NCBI RefSeq assembly: GCF_001577835.2
Contig: NC_029518.1
Coordinates: 72,850,319-72,914,318 of the forward strand
From: Coturnix japonica
Taxonomy: Eukaryota > Chordata > Aves > Galliformes > Phasianidae
DNA: 64,000 nt
Direction of reading: 5' to 3'
Shown here piece by piece: positions 12,487 through 26,764 of the stretch. The notes beneath the pieces are model-generated. The model made no database searches. It was not told the origin of the DNA and saw nothing but the letters and a program-made list of their open reading frames with translations. The position numbers and the translations under genes were made by a program. Each line of letters begins with the position of its first letter. Within the stretch, counting starts at the first letter, position 1.

Positions 12487-13914
12487 AGAATTATTTAAAA
12501 AAAAAAAACCACAATTCAATTGAAATTCTATGTGTATATTAAACACAAAGAAAGGATAACTGTAAATGGTTTACTGGCTGATTTGGCTTGTTTCCATGGC
12601 TAGAAGGGCAGAGGGACCTGTGGATCTGCATCCTGGAAAGGGGTAAAGGAAAAAGACAGAGAGATGGGCCTAAAACAAAACAGCGGCAACAATCTGAGAA
12701 GGAACTAACAAATTTACTAAGATACTGGAATGCAAGGAAACACACTATAATACAATATAATACAATATAATTAGAATTGAAGCTTATAAATCAAATAGAA
12801 TGTATCCAAAAGCTGAAGATGAAGGCCTTTCTAATGCTGAGGTAAGTTGATCTGGGGAGCCACATGCTGCTGAAACCAAAAGGGGAAGGGAAATGACCTA
12901 CAAAGGCCTTTTATCTTCTCCCCCAAGTGGAAATGATATCACAACAGCGAACAGTCCCCTGAAGGATGTAATATGTATTGCCTCTTGTTTTCTAGGACAG
13001 GTACCTGGACCTGGAGCATTAACTCTTTAACTCCCAGTGCACTACATGCTGTTATTATGTGGAATACCAGTAACGAAAAATCATAATACCATGACAGTAA
13101 CTAATAGGGTATGGGAGTTCTCCATCTCTAGATGCTTTCACACCACAACAGTATGCCTTCTGTGAGACTGCCTTAAATCAGACTGAAAGTATGGCTCAAT
13201 ATGAGGCAAAGTGTGTGAAATGCTCTTTTTTTCTTGCAGTAGAAGAAGCCAAACCACACTGAAAATTACCTCTTTCTTTGAAATCTTGAAGCAATATAAA
13301 TTACCTAGCCTTTTGTTTTGTTTGTTTCTGTTTTTCTCCAAGAATCCTTGCCTATCTTTCAGATTATTGTGAGTCTTTCATCTTGAACATTGCTTGGCCA
13401 AGCTACTGTGTTTTGTTTAAAAGAAACAAGTAGCAGCAACAACAAAAAAACAAAGCTGCCAGTTTACCTGGTTGTTATTTGTGAGGAATTGGCACCAGGA
13501 AAAGTACATAACTGGAAAGCCTGAGCTCTGCTTTTCTGTTGGCATATCGGAAAATTGCAGCAGAAGTATTTTGAGGACAGCACTAATATAAGTGAGAAAC
13601 ATAAGAGAAATGAACGACAGTTTCAGCACATCAAAATTTGCTTTTGCTTTGTTTCAGTTTTCTGCTTTTCTACTACAACTAGTTTTGTTGTTGTTGTTTT
13701 TATGTGAGATAGCAGCAGATAGGACCCTTACTGAAGAGTCAGAGAATCTTTCAATTTGTAAAGTACAGAAAATTGAAGCAAATTAAGTATGATTTGTGTA
13801 AGAGAATCCAAATGGAAATAAATGCATACTATATTCCCAAAGACTATGTGACTGGGTTACATTACAAGATACAAGAAAAAAGACCCATAATTCAAAAATA
13901 AGAAATAAGAGCTG
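12487..13914. other. Intergenic with a small tandem repeat
   Basis: No gene is seen. At 12746-12771 the 10-mer TATAATACAA occurs twice, followed by a partial third copy. Otherwise this is AT-rich unique sequence up to the GAAA microsatellite. Confidence 0.5.
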
Positions 13915-13916
13915 AA

Positions 13917-14004
<88 letters not shown>

Positions 14005-14042
14005 ATAAAAGTGCAAGAAAGTAACGAAAGAAGAAGGAAAAA

Positions 14043-14129
<87 letters not shown>
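13915..14129. repeat. (GAAA)n microsatellite, two blocks
   Basis: Two nearly pure GAAA arrays, about 13915-14005 and 14038-14129. They are separated by about 33 bp of A/G-rich, partly irregular sequence around 14006-14037. On the minus strand the array reads as an FLSF polymer in overlapping frames, which is an artefact of the repeat and not a protein. The second block and its flanks are purine-only on the plus strand, so it has mirror symmetry and could adopt a triplex form. Confidence 0.97.
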
Positions 14130-17100
14130 GAAAAAGAAACAAAAAAAAATCCTCAAAATCTGATATTTTTCTGTGCCTACCATTAATTCAAGCATGCAGT
14201 ATAAATTTAATTTACAGTATTATATTTCTATTGCATGGGAAATTTTAAAAGGGACTGTAACAGTTTAAAATATTTATTAAGGCTCACAGGACTGTGAAGT
14301 TCTTGCATATTATAATTTACATAAACATAGCTTTGTAAAAAAATATTTTAAAGTGAAAAGATTCTATCTCTGCGGTTTTACTATCAGAGGTTTCTGAAAT
14401 CAGTTGTGTTAAACAAAGAAGAGTTCATCAGAAGGGCACCAGAAGGTCTCAAAAGGGGGATGTTCTCGCAATACATTATCTGCAACATGGGCTGTGTTCA
14501 GGAACTCCACACTGCAGCTCAGGCTCACAGCTAACAGCCAAGCAGGAGCACCCTCCCTTTGAGAGCAGAGATCCAGGACATGGCACACCTCAAGGGCTGC
14601 CCACTGCCAAAGCAATGCCACCAAGGTGGCCATGTTCTGTTCACACCCTGAACATCAAATCAATACACCTGGATCTGCATTAGGGATTTCTCCAGAGAGC
14701 AACAGAATGGCACCTGGATAGGTCACTCTGGATGTACCCACTTTCTCCCATTACTCTTTGAGCTTTGCTATTCAGATGTTAAACTCCCTAAAATGCTAAA
14801 ATGTGCTATGAGGATAGGAAAGATGTTGCCTTACAGAGGAACGCATCTCTGGATCAAGGTGGAGGAAGGGGAGTCACTTGAAACTATGCCTTTCCGCTGG
14901 CAGACCTTGTTGTGGTTCAATTATAACTGGCAATCTCATGATTTATTATGTTACTTGTGAGCTAAGAAAAAAAAATGGAGAAAAGCAAGGTCTTGTTTAT
15001 CACTACTCCATTAGCAAGCTGCAACATCAGCTCACTGCCTTCCTGGGCCAGCACAGAAATAATTAATCATTTAGTTCAAAGCTGGAGCACGGATGATGCA
15101 GCTTCGGCCAGGGATCTGCACAGGGTAGGGATAAAGCACATAAAACTCTTCCAGGGAAACTCTGTAGTTATCATTTCATTTAGGAAGGCTTTTGGTATTT
15201 GGTAACTTAAAATATGAATCAGAGAAAAATAAAAGCATTCCATGCTGTATCTTGTCCCAGCAGTTGCATGGTAACTGTCCCAGCAGTTTCATAAAAAGCC
15301 AGCTAAGGAAAGTGGAAAAAAATATATTGCTGCTGTCAGAGTCTAACAAATTTAGAGATTTTAATTGCAAGAAAACACAGTCCACAACCATTTAGTGAGT
15401 GGTGTTTTGTCAGCAATAGGTGTGGTTGGCAGACATAAAAGGAAAAATTATCACCTGACATAGTATTTAAATGAGAACATAGATAACTGAGCATCTTCCT
15501 TCATACTTTTTACTACCACATCACTGATCTCTTCCAAAAATATAGGAGAATGTGAAACTTTTACAGTATCATTGCTTTGCCTTTTTTCTCAGTAGTAATT
15601 CAACAGGAAGTTTGTGAGGGGAAGCCAACAGAAGATCTGTAGCAGTCCTGCACTCTGCCATTTTCATTAGGCTTCACAAATAGACCTTCTATATTTCAGC
15701 AGTGGGAAATATCACTCAAATAACAGAGTCATGGCTCAACAAGTATATATGATACAGATAAACATGATGCAGTGCTCAAAAAGATTACAACTTCAGAATC
15801 AATATCACTCTCCACAATATAAAATTATTCTGGAATGATTCAAAATGAAGATAAAAAAGAATATTTGTGGAGAGCAGTGGCAGAGACTGCACCAGTCCAC
15901 CTTCTACCTCAGAAGAAGACAAAATATATACCAGTAGTTAGAAGATACTTCCATAGATAACTATTTGATGTAGTCCTCTCACGTTTAGTTTCAAAATACC
16001 AAACATTTAGTCAAAATTGTATAAGGAAGAGCTAAGAAACATAATAGAGAACTATAGCCTTAAGATAAGAACTGTCACATAAGAGAAAGAGACTTTTGTG
16101 ACTGTGAAAAAAAGAAGAACCCAAAACCACAAGGAATCCTAAATTTAAATAATTTTTATTTGCCTTTATAACAACTCCTCCTTCCTGTGGTCCATCTGTC
16201 TGCAGGACAGGCTATTTGCCTTGTCCATATGGAGCATAGGAACACTGAGATACTTCTTAAAAACTAATTGGGAGGAATCGGTTTTGGACTAATAAAACAA
16301 AAACTTTGAATGCATTAAGTTCTGTTGTGGTTCAGTGGAATCTATCTACCATGGTGTTAGCTCCCTGAAAATCAATGGACAGCACTATGGCAGTCCTGTC
16401 CAATTTGAGTGAGAGTGGTAGTTCTCAGGTTACTTTGCCAAGTACCTCTGTGTTTTTCAGTCATTAAAAGTCTTACCTGCAAGACCCATGTAGTTTGGCA
16501 TTGCATACATTTGAGAAGCCCCAGTGGGCAGCAGGACAAAACCACCAATATCTTGAACAAAGTATTGTGCTTCCTGGAACATGTGAACTCAGAAACTTCT
16601 TATGACTCCTAGCTGTTTTTTTTGCTTATGGATTGGCAGCATCTCAGGGTTTCAGACCGACTAGCCATGGGAAATGTGACTTTTAAGTTAGTTGGTGTCT
16701 TTTATAGTTTATGTGGTGTTGGTGCCTCACATGCTGCAAGAACTGATCATAGATATATTGCAATTAGAACAGGTCAGTTTAGCTACAAAGTCACTGTAGA
16801 AATCTTTTCCCTCTACAAAGATACGGTGGCTTGGGAGAAGTTCAGGCTCATATTTATTCTCCATATGGATCATTTTCTGCTCCTTTTATATCTTTCCTTC
16901 TGATCTCTCTAATTCTTTATTCTGATGGTGTTGTGGGCACATGTAACTACAGAATTCAGTATCCGATTTTTCATGAAGATTGAAGCCACCCACCAGTTAT
17001 GGTTGGTGATGTATATAATTTTTCAATTATTCCCCTTACTGGTCATTCCAAGTTTCCCTTTGAAACAGGTGCTTGACTACAGCCTGTTAAAGCCTCCTGG

Positions 17101-20100
17101 GATTCTGGACCACTTAACACATGTCTGTTATAGACAGAAATGTCCTTCAGTGCTTTCTCTACAGATTTTTTTCCACCCTTTGATGCAAATCAGCACACTT
17201 CCAACTCAGTTTTAAAGAGAAAAACCAGTTAACATCAAATGAGAATCTCGCACTAAGTTCCTGGAAAACAAGCAGTAATTCAGATCTTTTCTGCCTAGCA
17301 ATCAACAAAGACAGTATTATCAGCACTTCTTCAATTACATGCAAGCACACAACCAAAAGTTAAAAGTCTATTGCAAAATTTGACTAGGAAGACAGACTTC
17401 AGAACAACAGTCCTTATGCTAAAGTACATAATGCTGCTGAAATGCATATTCAAAGACTATTTCTGCCTATGAACAATAGCTGCTCAAACCCCCAGGGTAG
17501 AAAAATGGACAGGATTTTGTCATAGCGCTGTATCAATTGTGGTGCTTTTTTTGTTTTTCATTCGTAAGTAGCACATACTGGCTACCACTGGCAATGAAAA
17601 CACACATTTTAAAAACCCTTTTAAGCCACTGCTTTTGGTTACTGTCCTTGAAGATGTAGCAGCTGGTAACATGGGAACTTTCATCATACATCAATTAGTT
17701 AGTGAGTGAGAACTAGTGCACATGTTAATTTACTGTTTTCATTAAATGGAGCTGAACAGAATTATCACTGATGAGTCTAATGAAACGAATATTACATCTC
17801 AGCAGATACTCTGACTCAGAGGCTGAAAAAGTATTTGCAGCTACAGGAATTTTTTCACACTGAACCTTAACAGAAAAATCAGTTCATATACCTCATGTAT
17901 TTACACACAAATCCATAGAAAATGTTTGTTTAAGAAAAAACACAAATTCTTAAAGGAATTTAGGTCTGGGACGGACGAAATTTATTTTTCTCAATGGAAT
18001 AGAAATGCTTTGTTTCTGCTAATTTTTTCATTGGCATCATTGCATTGTCCCAGAGCCCCAGTTTTGTGTGTTCCTGCTGTCTTGGCTCTTGGGCTGTTTT
18101 TTACACAGCCATTCACACAAACACAAGCGATTGCACAAGACAGGAAACCTGTATTCAGTCTTCAATGAATAGAAGTAGGAGGGGCAAATACAATTCTCTT
18201 TGTTTAATGTCACTTTTGCAAAAGGATTTCAGCATTTAAGTTGGTTGTGAAGCTGGACTTGCACACTTGTGTCCCAAACAGTGATTCTATAGTGTTGCAC
18301 GCTCACAGTGATAGCTACCTGTGTTTACAGAATGAAACAACAACAGGCAATCCCTTCAACCTCTGTTACCCACTGAAAATTTAAATTATTTAAATTCATT
18401 TTGCTACTTTAAATAGTAGAGTGATATCAGTTAGAAATATATCCATATATAAGTATCCATCAGCTTAGTCCTCCTTAGCAATATTTATACAGAAAAAATA
18501 AGTACTTAAGTGTAAGAATTAACTGAGACAGGAAGATTAAGTGTTAAAAGTGGCAGAAAAGCCAAGAAAAGCCTTCCCTAACACCTAACAATCAAGAGGT
18601 GGGAGGAGATTGGGAAGAGGTGAATACCAGAGAGGGTGTAGTGGATTCCAACCAGATTTGAAATAAACACATGAATCTTAATTGCATGAGAGAAATTCCA
18701 AGCAGACAGGAATAAACGAGAAAGCAAAATGTGGAATGGCTTTGTTCTAGAGTACCAAAAGCAGAGCAGGAGAAACTAAAGACATTCAGCCTTTTACTTA
18801 CATCTAATTTCTATCTGTCAGAGATCATTAGTGGAAGCACGATTCAGAACGTTTCTGACCTACCCAAAGCGTATGCTGGATGGAAGCTGTCAGGACTGCA
18901 TGTTGTCACCAGTGTAGCTGCTTAGTTTCATGAAGATCAGTAGAGAGGAGTCTGTATGACATACAGACCTTAGCTAATTTAAATTAGTGCTGGTCATTAT
19001 CTTTATAGGGATGAGACAAATTTATTTCAGTTGAAGATCTGCCTTACTTTGCCTTGTTCTGCTTCCAGAAAACGTACTGTTTATCTTCATTTTAACGCAA
19101 AACACCCTATTAAAGCATTCTTTTTATTACCCAAGTGGGCTGCACGAGTGAGAGAAGAAGCTCATAAGGTTTCCAAAAGTTGGCAAGAAGATCATCAACT
19201 GATGAGTAAAAAATCTGAGTCACAGGCCCACTCTTCTGATGTCTATTTCTAGTCACTGATGTCAGAAAAGGGCTGGTTTGGGTAGGAAGTGTTATGATCC
19301 TTCAAGAGACTGTGAGTCCACCTCTGTAAGTCCGTAAAGAGAGACCTAGGCGTTTCTGACAAATCATCTATCTGGAAAGGCACAAACTTTTACATCTTTT
19401 TATGCAATAGTGGGAGAGATGAAGTTCCCAGCAGGGCAAGAATAAAGGTGCAGCTGTTTCAGGCAGTTCCAAATGGCTGATGCAACCCCTGTTGTCTTGA
19501 CCCCTAGGAAAGGAAAGGAGGACAGAGGCTCTCTCCCCATCACAGAAAGGCAGGCAGTGATTGTCACTGCAGCTGAAGCTGACCGAAGACTGAATAAGAT
19601 TTCAGATGAGTAAACTTTGTGTTAGGATTTCATGCATTCCACACCATGAAGGGATCTAGGAATCCTGAAAATAAGACAGCACTTGCTGATTTTTCAGCTA
19701 TTTTTGAACTCCCTTCCTTATCACCACTTTAAAGGCCAATTTGTTAACTTGTGAAAGAGTATTTGCAAAGGTCTCATATCTACACCCTATATGAGAAAAC
19801 AGTTAGTGATTTGCGTGACTGATTCAGATGTTGCTGCCATCTGCAATAATCTAAATTCTATGTCTCATTTGAGAAGATACATAAGGAAAGAGTCATAAAT
19901 ATGTGACTAACCACATGAGAAATCAAATACCTAAAGAACAGTACTTTCTGTACAGTCTTGAACTCCACACTAAGAATACACATAGTTTTAGTAATAAGAG
20001 ATTAGTATGAGCATTTGCAGAAATCGGGCTTATTGAAACTTGCCTGAGAGAAAACTGCAAATAAATTGAATATCTGGACAAAATATAAAAACATTTTTTC

Positions 20101-20390
20101 TACACTCTTTTCTTCAGGCATTACCAATGATGAGAAATTAAGCCGGAAAGTAATTTAATTAGAATTGGAACCAGAATACACTTATTCCAGGAAAACCAAA
20201 ATATTTTTGAGTCGTCAACATGTGCAACAGGAATTCTCCTTCCAAGAAACAAGATCTGTATTTAAATAAAGGAGAAATTTTCACAACAAATATTCATAAG
20301 CAAAATAAAGCAATAATTTGTTGTTCCATAACAAATGATAGTCTGACCAAATAAAGAATTATGCTCAGATCTGTTGGAGTTAGTAATTTC
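14130..20390. other. Intergenic, no gene recognised
   Basis: About 6.3 kb without a recognisable exon, RNA gene or CR1 copy. A slightly GC-richer patch lies at 14420-14660. Open frames are all under 100 codons and have no family resemblance that I can see. Confidence 0.5.
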
Positions 20391-20573
20391 ATAGAATCAT
20401 AGAATCACAGAGTTGGAAAGGATCTACAAGATCATCTAGTCCAATGGTCCTCCCATTAACGTTGCTACCACAAGCCACTAAACCATATCTCATAGCTCCT
20501 CATCCAGACACCTCTTGAACACTGCCAGGGATGGCGACTCCACCACCACCTCCCTGGGCAGGTTCAGTTTTGA
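20391..20573 (-). mobile_element. CR1 LINE, 3' end fragment
   Basis: Reverse complement of a CR1 end. It opens with two TCATAGAA repeats and a TCACAGAGTTGGAAAGGA box, then AAGATCATCTAGTCCAATGG. Next come CCACTAAACCATATCTCATA and a CCAGGGATGGCGACTCCACC block. The good match to the remembered consensus and the preserved tail repeats suggest a fairly young copy. It ends abruptly near 20573 within the ORF2 end region. Confidence 0.9.
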
Positions 20574-22024
20574 TCTCTGAAATGGACGAAAGTTTTTAGT
20601 GAAGAAAGTATCTGCATTTGCTCAAGAAACAAAGAAAACCAAAGCAGAAATAACCATGAGTACAGTCGATATTGATATTTAATTTTCTTGTTCACAAAGA
20701 CCGTCTGGAAAAGCCTCATCCACGAAAAAAGATAAAAGTTCTTCTGTCTTATTTAATATAAGCAGCCTACCTATCTCTTCACCCAAACTGTTAGTGAAAA
20801 CATAGATGAGACTAGAGTGAAGGTAAATCCTCATAGCTTACATAAACATACACCTCCCTTTTGTCAAGAACCTACTAAAAAGTATTTTTGTTCATGTTTA
20901 ATCTGAACTATGATTCTGTAGCTGTAAATATTGTGCTAAACATAGCAAAAAGACTTAGTACAACTAAAGTATAAAATATTCACAGCTCCCCTTGTGTCCA
21001 CAAAGGCCATTTCACCAATATTAAGAGAATTATTTGGATTTGCCAAGAACAAGGTACGTAAGAAGAGAGTTAGTGACAACACATCCCATCATAATTTTTC
21101 TCTTAGTTATGAATAGATTTTGCTGAAATATTTGTTCCAGGGTTTTTTTTGTTTGGTTTTTTTTTTGTTGTTGTTTTTGGTTTTTGTTTTTGTTTTTGTT
21201 TTTTTGAGTATTACGTTACCCAGACAGTATGGAGCTCCCTTACTCCTTGTTCTTGTTGTCCCTAGGGAAACAAAAACAAAAGCAAACAGCAATGTTGTCA
21301 GTTTATGGCACTCCATCCATCCTTTGAGGTGACTACTACTGGCTCTGAGATCTTTTTTTCCTGTTGTAGAATGAAGTTCATCAAGAAGAGCAAAAATATT
21401 TTATTAATCCAAGTCTATTACTTAATTCTAGTTGAGGCAGAGGTTTTATTTCTGGCATTAACTGTTTTTATTTCTGCTTCTAGATGAATTCTGCTGAAGG
21501 TTGAAAGGTAACAGACAGCCTTCCTCCATAGTTAATAAAAATACTAAACTTTCTACAAAATTTGTATCTTCTATATAAAGTTGCGGGGCCGAACATTTCC
21601 TGAAGTTCAATTAGAAATTCAGTTTACCAAAATTCAATATCACTCAAAGTTGCAAATAGTTCAGGCATGCAATGGAATGCATAATTGTCTATTGTATTTC
21701 CTTTAAATGCTGGTTAACCTCACACTGCTTCTATATTAGCATAAAAGCAAAGACACACAGAATGAGAGTAGCCACAAAATATCAATATAAATTGATTGAA
21801 ATATTTTGCTGAGAACACAACTCACATGTTAAAATGAACGGTTCAGTTGTGATATAGAATGTGAAAATTAAAGGTTAATTCAATAATGGTCATAAACTTT
21901 CATCTTCTTAAATTGTTATTAAATATACTGTCATTAAATATTCTGTAAATAATTAATTATATCCAGAAATGAAAATACTGCTATGTAGATATCATTTCAA
22001 TGGCAATAAACATATGAACATATG
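20574..22024. other. Intergenic with a T/G tract
   Basis: No gene is recognised. At 21141-21206 a T-rich tract with single and double Gs (TTTTTG-type units) gives spurious lysine/threonine- or phenylalanine/valine-rich frames on the two strands. Confidence 0.5.
21141..21206. repeat. T-rich (TTTTTG)-type simple repeat
   Basis: About 66 bp made only of T and G, with T runs of 3 to 10 and a repeating GTTTTT unit at the right end. The composition is like the A/C-rich tract at 56313-56398 on the opposite strand. Confidence 0.9.
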
Positions 22025-23063
22025 TTTCCCATAACAAAGCTTCCTTAAGCTTCCCCATAAGCTTATGGAAGTGTGGGATAGATGAGTGGACTGTTAGGTG
22101 GACTGAGAACTGGATGACTGTCAGAGCTCAGGAAGTTGTGGCCAGTGGCGCAGAATCTGGCTGAAGGTCTGTAGGTAGCAGTGTTCCCTAGGGATCAGTA
22201 CTGGGTGCAGTCTTATTCAACATCTTCATCAATGACCTGGACAAAAGGATAGAGTACATCCTCAGCAAGTTTGCTGATGACACGAAGCTGGAAGAGTGGA
22301 TAGCACATCAGAAGGCAATGCTGCTACACAGCAGACAGAAACCTGGACAGACTAGAGAAATGGGCAGAGAGGAATCTGATGAGGCTCAGCAAGGGCAAGT
22401 GCAGAGTCCTATACCTGGGGTGGAATAATCGCTTTCATTGGTACAGGTTAGGGGCTGAGCTGCTGGGAAGGAGTTCTCCAAAGATGGACCTGGGTGTCCT
22501 GATGAACAACAGGCAGGCCATGAGGCAGTAGTGTGTCCCAGTGCCAAGAAGGCCACTGGTATCCTGGGGTGCCTTAAAAAGAGCATAGACAGTAGGAGTA
22601 CTGCGTCCAGTTCTGGGCTCCCAGTTCAAGAAAGACAGGAAGCTCTTAGAAATAATCCAGCAGAGGGCAACAAAGATGATAAGGGTCCTGGGACATCCTC
22701 CTTTGTTAGGAAAGGCTGAGGGATCTTGGAGTGTTCATCCTGGAGAAGACTGACAGGAGGATTTCATTAATGCTTATAAATAACCAAAGGGTACCAAGTG
22801 ATGCACAAGAACAGAACAGCGAGCAACAGGTACAAACTAGAACATGGGAAATTCCATACAAACATGAGGAAAAACTTATTTACTTTGAGGGTTACAAAGC
22901 ACTAGAACAGGCTGCACAGATAAGTGAGTCTCCTTCTCTGGAGATATTCAAAACCCACCTGGATACTTTCTTGTGTGACCTACTGTAGGGAATCTGCTTT
23001 AGCAGGTTGTAGGACTAGATGACCCCCAGAGGTCCCTTCCAACTCCTGTGATTCAGTGATGTA
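22025..23063 (+). mobile_element. CR1 LINE, about 1 kb, RT to 3' end
   Basis: One of the longest CR1 copies here, plus strand. It starts inside the reverse transcriptase palm, with the region matching ISSWDRLMEV-type wording decayed near 22030-22080. It then shows [20 protein letters not shown] near 22199-22258 and an intact FADDTKL catalytic box at 22270-22290. The C-terminal ORF2 blocks follow. The ORF2 end reads SPSLEIFKTHLDTFLCDLL at about 22931-22987. The 3' UTR ends with GGTCCCTTCCAACTCCTGTG and one decayed tail unit. The frame is broken in several places, so it is not active despite the preserved box. Confidence 0.9.
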
Positions 23064-24675
23064 TTTTTCTTGCCATATTTACACTAGAAAAAGAGAGCTT
23101 TAACACCTATTGGTGAATAGAAATATTAAACCTGAGGGGAAAAGCCAGACCTAGTTAAAACAAGCTTTTTCATCTGGCAACTTCTAGAAGGCAATTTGCA
23201 CTTGATCTAACTTACATATTAATACAGTAGATGATTAGCTCAAAGAGTAATTGCTTTTTAAAGTCATATTTTTGAAAGAGCTAACACTCCCAGAAGTAAA
23301 TTAAAATGAGGTTTTAGAAGTGTATAAAATGAAAATGCTGTCATCTTTAGTAGTTTATATATGACCATGATACCTTTCTTCTCTGCTTTCTATCAGAGCC
23401 TTTGCTTGTAGGTCCAGAGGAAAACTTCATTGCTAGGACCTCATTTTAGTTTTAAGTCACACATTTAAGCATGTGACCAATTCTTATTTAAATGGTAAGA
23501 GTTAAGTGGTGTAGTTCTGGATAAGTCTGTGTTTACCTCATTTCTGAGTCCTTCTCAGCCTTCAATGATAAAATGATACTAATTTTTTCATATTTAACAA
23601 AATCTGAACAAAGCAGGCCATAGTTGTATAAATGCCCCATCTTTTCCTGTAAAGATTTGGTGTGATTGGAGTTAGTAGTGGGTAAAAATGTCATAAAACA
23701 GCAGAGAAAGAGAGGCTCACACTGCTCTCGAGTGGGGCAGCAAAGAGGTGCCATGCAAAATGGTGCCAAATGGATTCTGTTGCAGCTCTGCATTGTGTGA
23801 CGGCTGCAGGGCTGTGCAGGCCTTCACTGAGGCACCTGCAGATCCTCAACCATCAGGATTGGAACTGCTGTCCCCAGAAAACAAATAAAAACACTGCAGG
23901 GCAACATTAGATTAGTCCTTTGCTTAACACATCAAGAGGCAGAAACAATTAGGCATGGCAAAGAACAGCATTTTCAGGAGAGCTGCAGTAGGAGATTTTG
24001 ACAATCAAGGTTAGCAAACTAAACTTTAAAGGACACTTCACATTCATCAAAGCTGGAAGGCTGAGGCTGCTCCACTTTTGACTCAGAGCTCACACTGACT
24101 GCAGTGAACTCAGAACTGGAGGTGAAGGCCCCAGCTGAAGAGAGCACTTAGCCACATTCCTAAGTGTTTTGTTGACAAGGGCTAGGCTGAAGGATGTGCT
24201 TAATGTGCAGGTGACAGTGCTCGTAGAAAATGAATTGAAAATGCATATCCCAAAAGGATTGCAGAGCAGTTTCACATTTGCTCTCTGACTGTCATTCTGT
24301 TGGCAGAACCTTCCCGTACATAACTTGCAGCAACATGACTCAGACAAAGGTGCATCATTTCAATAAATACAGAAAGCTACTTGTCATTTGCTATTCCTGC
24401 CACCCCAGTAGGAATTCAGTGGAATTCCATGGCAGGAATTGCATGGCAATATGAAAAACTCATGCATACACACCTGTGAGCTAGAACAGAGCAAGGGCAG
24501 GACACTAACACTTGTCATCGCTTTATAAATTGATTTTAATAATGAGGAACAAGTATTTAGGTTCTGTTGAACAAGAGAACTAGAAGGAATACTGATGTTA
24601 TAACAAATGGCTTAGAAGCACAAAAGCACAGCAGCCACCCAAGTGGCCATTTGGTCTTAGTGCAAAAGTCAAGGC
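23064..24675. other. Intergenic, no gene recognised
   Basis: Unique sequence without a clear repeat. A GC-richer patch lies near 23700-23880. I see no splice-bounded open frame. Confidence 0.5.
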
Positions 24676-25375
24676 ATCATAAATTATTTCTGGTTGGAAA
24701 GGGCCCCCAGTGGCACTGAATATAGCCCCCAGCTGAGAGCAGGGCTAAATTCAGTCTTATATCAGGCTGTTCAGGGCCTTGCCAAGTTATGAAAATTTCT
24801 GGAGAGTGTACAGTGCTACTGCACAACATGTTCCACTGCTTAACCAACCTCTCTGTGCTGCTTTCCCTTATATCTTGTCCATCTTTAATTCTTTCCTATT
24901 GGAATTTGGCTGTCTATAGTTCTTTCCAGTGAACCTCAGACAGAATCATCCATATAGGACAGCCTTACCTGTATGTCCTGTGGTCTGGTCCTGAACATCT
25001 AGGCTGCTCTTCAGAATGCCAGTCTTCTTGCATTTGGGGCCCAAACTAGACACAGTACTCCAGATGTGGCCTCTCCAGGACCAAAGAGTCATAATCATTT
25101 ATCTCCTCCTTGTGGAAGACATATTCTTACTAACACAGTCCGGTATGTGGTTAGCTTTCATTTCTACAAGGACACACAATCAATACATGCTCATCTTCTC
25201 CACCAGGATCCCCAGGTCATTTTCTCCAGAGCCACACTCCTGCAAGTTAGTCTCCAGACATCATCTGATTGTGACAGTAAAAAGTGGCTCTGTGATGGCT
25301 GTTCCATCAGAACACACAGATGTATCCTGATTGCTCCTCTTCTCCTAAAAGACGTGGTGTAACTGTAAGAGCTGT
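24676..25375 (-). mobile_element. Old CR1 LINE, ORF2 C-terminus and 3' end
   Basis: Diverged minus-strand CR1. Its 3' end begins near 24680 with a TGGTTGGAAAGGGCCCCCAG box. The ORF2 end runs through 24740-24900. A stretch at 25035-25075 reads TGGGGCCCAAACTAGACACA and continues with ACTCCAGATGTGGCCTC. This is the reverse of the HLEYCVQFWAP region. Further 5' segments run to about 25330-25375. Many indels and the older wording suggest it predates most other copies in the window. Confidence 0.8.
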
Positions 25376-26764
25376 TGCTACACTCATTTCAGCTGTCTTG
25401 ACTATGCTGAACTTTCATAATTATTGTCAAGATCTGGTACAAAAGTTTACAAATTCTGTCTATTACTACAAGAATTGTCTGGAATGTCAAATGCTGAACT
25501 GACAATTATTTCATGCATTTACAGCAAGCTCAACTCATTATTATTATTCATATTTCCTGCAGAAATATGAATCTCAATCATTGGTGTATTTTTCTTTCAC
25601 ATGCCATAAATATCAAATTTAGGAAAGTTATTTTATAGGAGCAGAACACAAATGACAACAAGGTTTGTTCTAAAGACATAGAGCAGACACACAAGCTGGA
25701 AACTGATCAAAAAAGGTTGTGGGAAAGTGATGTAACAACATACTAAGACTTTGTATTGGAAAAGAAACATAGTAGTGAAAAATGAACAAAGAGAAAAATG
25801 TACAAGGTCAAGTATCAGTAAGGAGTTACCAACTTAGAATCAAGTGATCTGCTTCTGTCTACTCAGAACTGAGTTCGTAATTGGGAAAGTTGTCCTAACC
25901 CATAATTTATGCCTTTCTCTTTTAAGAAGATATTTAATCTCTGTAACATAATATTTACAAAATTATTCCACTAGGTGCACAGTAATGCTGAAGAACATAG
26001 CGAGCAAAGTGAAGAAAAAAAAAACCACCTTATTTTCTCAAGTAACACTGAATCTTTGCCCAATCTGCCAGGCAATCAGTTTTCTGGGGAAATGACTCCA
26101 GCATGAACTACAGTTGTAAATTTGTCTGAGCTACATGCATGTAGTCACTGCATCTAATTTTCACTTTTGCAACAGTTTGGGTTTTTTTCCTATTAAAACA
26201 AACATACAAATAAGAAATGCATATGTGGACTAATTTAACATTCTTTTAGGTGAAAACTTAAGACCTAATAAGAAAAACATCAATTTTCATTTTTGCACAC
26301 AACGAGAGATCAATTTCTTTAGGGAAACGTGAAAGGACTATGGAGGACACCTTTTAACCAAGGGGAAATTCTCCTCTCTGAGATGGGTTTACAAATTACA
26401 GTGCAGTCTTGCAGGTCAGGAAAAGGCCTTCCCATTCATTTGTGCAACACAAGGCTTCTGATAGCACAGATAGGCTTCCTGAGGACAAACTTAGAGAAAG
26501 CCTGCCTCAGTACATCAACCTGATGCACAAAGCGACACAGCCTCTGCTCAGGTATGGGGCTGTAAGCTCACACTTTTCTGTTCTGATCCTTACTCAGTAA
26601 CACAAGCTTGTTCATTTGCCTGCCTTAGTCACCCAGGTTTCCGTCTCCTTTGAAGCTGAATAAAGCCCTCACAGTCTAAATAGATAAGTTCTTTAAACCA
26701 TTTCCCAAAACAGTGGAGGAATTCAGCTTTTGTAAAAATAATAACTCCTAAGTTAGAGAAGAAA
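25376..26764. other. Intergenic, no gene recognised
   Basis: Unique AT-rich sequence with short A and T runs. I see no supported feature. Confidence 0.5.

Noticed and set aside
13783-14195. Two long minus-strand frames reading as FLSF polymers
   Set aside because: They are translations of the GAAA microsatellite in two frames, not proteins.
22386-22629. Minus-strand frames near 22.4-22.6 kb
   Set aside because: They are antisense to the plus-strand CR1 at 22.0-23.1 kb.
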